This document shows positions 62,435-64,000 of a stretch of DNA of 64,000 bases, piece after piece; position 1 is the stretch's first letter, and each line of letters opens with the position of its first letter. The DNA is taken from contig JAQTST010000001.1 in assembly GCA_028711165.1 (NCBI GenBank), forward strand, positions 540,558-604,557. Direction: 5' to 3'. The translations under genes were made by a program, and so were the position numbers. Under the pieces are notes generated by a model. The model was not told where the DNA came from. It made no database searches and was given only the letters and a program-made list of their open reading frames with translations. Origin of the DNA: Candidatus Nanoarchaeia archaeon (GTDB lineage Archaea > Nanobdellota > Nanobdellia > Pacearchaeales > GW2011-AR1).

Positions 62435-63928
62435 TTAGTTGTTTTTCAATATTATCGGTTTCTGCTCGCTGTAGAATTTTATCGCGTCTCTCATGCGGGT
62501 TTTTGATTCAGTGTAAATTGTTATAATTTTTTCCCCTTTCTGGAATTTACCCCCTACATGCTTGTACAGATATAATCCTGCAGACTTGTCCAATGGACAG
62601 CCTGTAATTCTTCCAAGAGAATTTATTTTTTTATTATCTATCTCGACTATTTTGGAATCTCTCGCTGCAGTTATATCTTTCTTGAACTTTGCAAGTTTAA
62701 GATGATTCAAATTTCCTTTTTGTGCCTTAATTATTTCCTTGAATTTTGCAAGAGCTTTTCCTGAATCTAAAATCTGCGCTGCCATTTTTATTCCCTGCCC
62801 TTTTTTCGCCTTGCCAGTCATTTCCAAAAGTTCTCCTGACAAGAATAAAGATTTTTTTCTCAAATCCTGCGGGGCATCTTTAGAACAGGACAAAACTTTT
62901 TTTATGTCAATTATTTCAAGAACAGGACCTATCCCATTTCCTATCGGCTCATCGCCCCTTGTAAGAACAACTTTCAGGATTTTGTGAAAATGCTTCCCGA
63001 GATATTCAAATTTTTTCTTTAACTCAAGAGCTTTTCCTCTTGTGACTTTTGCAGTTTTTCCGTAAGGAATATCAATCAAAATATATTTTGCTCCCGACGC
63101 AAGTTTCTTGGACATTATTGAAGCAAGCAATTGCGCTTCGGGGTCGATGTTCAGCATTTTTTCTATCGAGATTATTTTCTCGTCGGCAGGAACAATTTCC
63201 AAAGAGCCGCCCCAAATTAAACATGCTCCTGTTTTTTTAACAATTTTTTCAAGTTCTTTTAACGAGAATTCAACTTTTGCAATTGTTTCAATTACGTCGG
63301 CGGTTCCTGCCGGAGCAGTTATTGCTCTCGACGAAGATTTTGGCATCACCAAGCCTGCAGCAGCGCAGATTGAGACAATTATCGGCGTAGTTCTATTTCC
63401 CGGAATTCCTCCTATTGAATGCTTGTCTGCTACTAATTTATGTTTGAGATTCAGCCTCAATGTTTTTCCTGAATGAAGTATCGCATTTATCAAATAAATT
63501 GTTTCTTTCATGTTCATCCCTTTTTCATACATTGAAGAAATAAAGAGAGCAATTTCTGCATCTGAAAGAGAATTGTCGACGACATCTTTGATTATTTCAT
63601 TAACTTCAACCTGAGAGAGAACCTTGCCATTCATTTTCTTTTTTATGAATATCATACTTTTGGGAGTCGAAGATAAATCAACATCAACTCTCTGCCCTGC
63701 TGAAAGATTCAGTCTTTCTTTTAATTCAGAGGAAACTGCAACTTCATTTTTTCTGACGAGAGTTTTTGCAATGTCAACAATTGTAGAAATCCCGTCGGGA
63801 TTTTTAGACAGAGTTTTAATGAAAATTCTTCCTTTGGTTTTTACACCAATAAGATTTGCAGTATCTTCATTAAGCATTGCCACAGGAATTCCTGCAGACC
63901 ATCTCAAAATTTTTACTTTTAGTTCCAT
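62435..63928 (-). CDS. deoA: AMP phosphorylase (archaeal DeoA-like)
   Basis: N-terminal archaeal extension; DKHSIGGIPGNRTTPIIVSICAAAGLVMPKSSSRAITAPAGTADVIE. Confidence 0.95.
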   Translation of the reverse strand: MELKVKILRWSAGIPVAMLNEDTANLIGVKTKGRIFIKTLSKNPDGISTIVDIAKTLVRKNEVAVSSELKERLNLSAGQRVDVDLSSTPKSMIFIKKKMNGKVLSQVEVNEIIKDVVDNSLSDAEIALFISSMYEKGMNMKETIYLINAILHSGKTLRLNLKHKLVADKHSIGGIPGNRTTPIIVSICAAAGLVMPKSSSRAITAPAGTADVIETIAKVEFSLKELEKIVKKTGACLIWGGSLEIVPADEKIISIEKMLNIDPEAQLLASIMSKKLASGAKYILIDIPYGKTAKVTRGKALELKKKFEYLGKHFHKILKVVLTRGDEPIGNGIGPVLEIIDIKKVLSCSKDAPQDLRKKSLFLSGELLEMTGKAKKGQGIKMAAQILDSGKALAKFKEIIKAQKGNLNHLKLAKFKKDITAARDSKIVEIDNKKINSLGRITGCPLDKSAGLYLYKHVGGKFQKGEKIITIYTESKTRMRDAIKFYSEQKPIILKNN

Positions 63929-64000
63929 CTCTTTTAATTAGATAAAGAAAATTATTTTTTATATTATTCGGTTTTTTCAGGTGCCAAGGCAGAAGGGGCT

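Overview
Gene-dense, AT-rich archaeal chromosome segment, most likely DPANN (Pacearchaeota/Woesearchaeota-like, inferred from gene content and not from a search). It carries information-processing genes (r-proteins S19e, L39e, L31e, L37Ae, L11, L40e, L1, L10, L12; Spt5, RpoP, aIF5A, PCNA, a fused PriS-PriL-type primase, histone, CysRS, LysRS, Cbf5, TrmY, Taw1), cell division genes (FtsZ, SepF), two tRNAs on the minus strand (Pro-TGG, Ser-TGA) and a large cell-surface block. That block holds pilin-like and Cys-rich secreted proteins, an S-layer protein, an archaeosortase, a PAP2 phosphatase and PD40 propellers. No rRNA, CRISPR array or classical transposase was seen. The strongest leads are: (1) tandem SpeD paralogs, one canonical AdoMetDC-like and one with an altered cleavage/substrate motif that may be a pyruvoyl Orn/Arg decarboxylase; (2) RuBisCO and AMP phosphorylase in one window; (3) a seven-gene pilin-like/Cys-rich surface cluster of unknown function; (4) a leader upstream of the S-layer gene with mutually exclusive pairings; (5) partial gene-end duplications at RNase HI (5' end, forming a coupled leader ORF) and at histone (3' end, synonymously diverged); (6) a small CARF-like protein overlapping an RNx3H HEPN protein; (7) strong enrichment of CGWCG, absent by eye from the S-layer and HEPN genes; (8) a repeated hairpin element 3' of both tRNAs. 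All assignments come from reading motifs; no searches were run.
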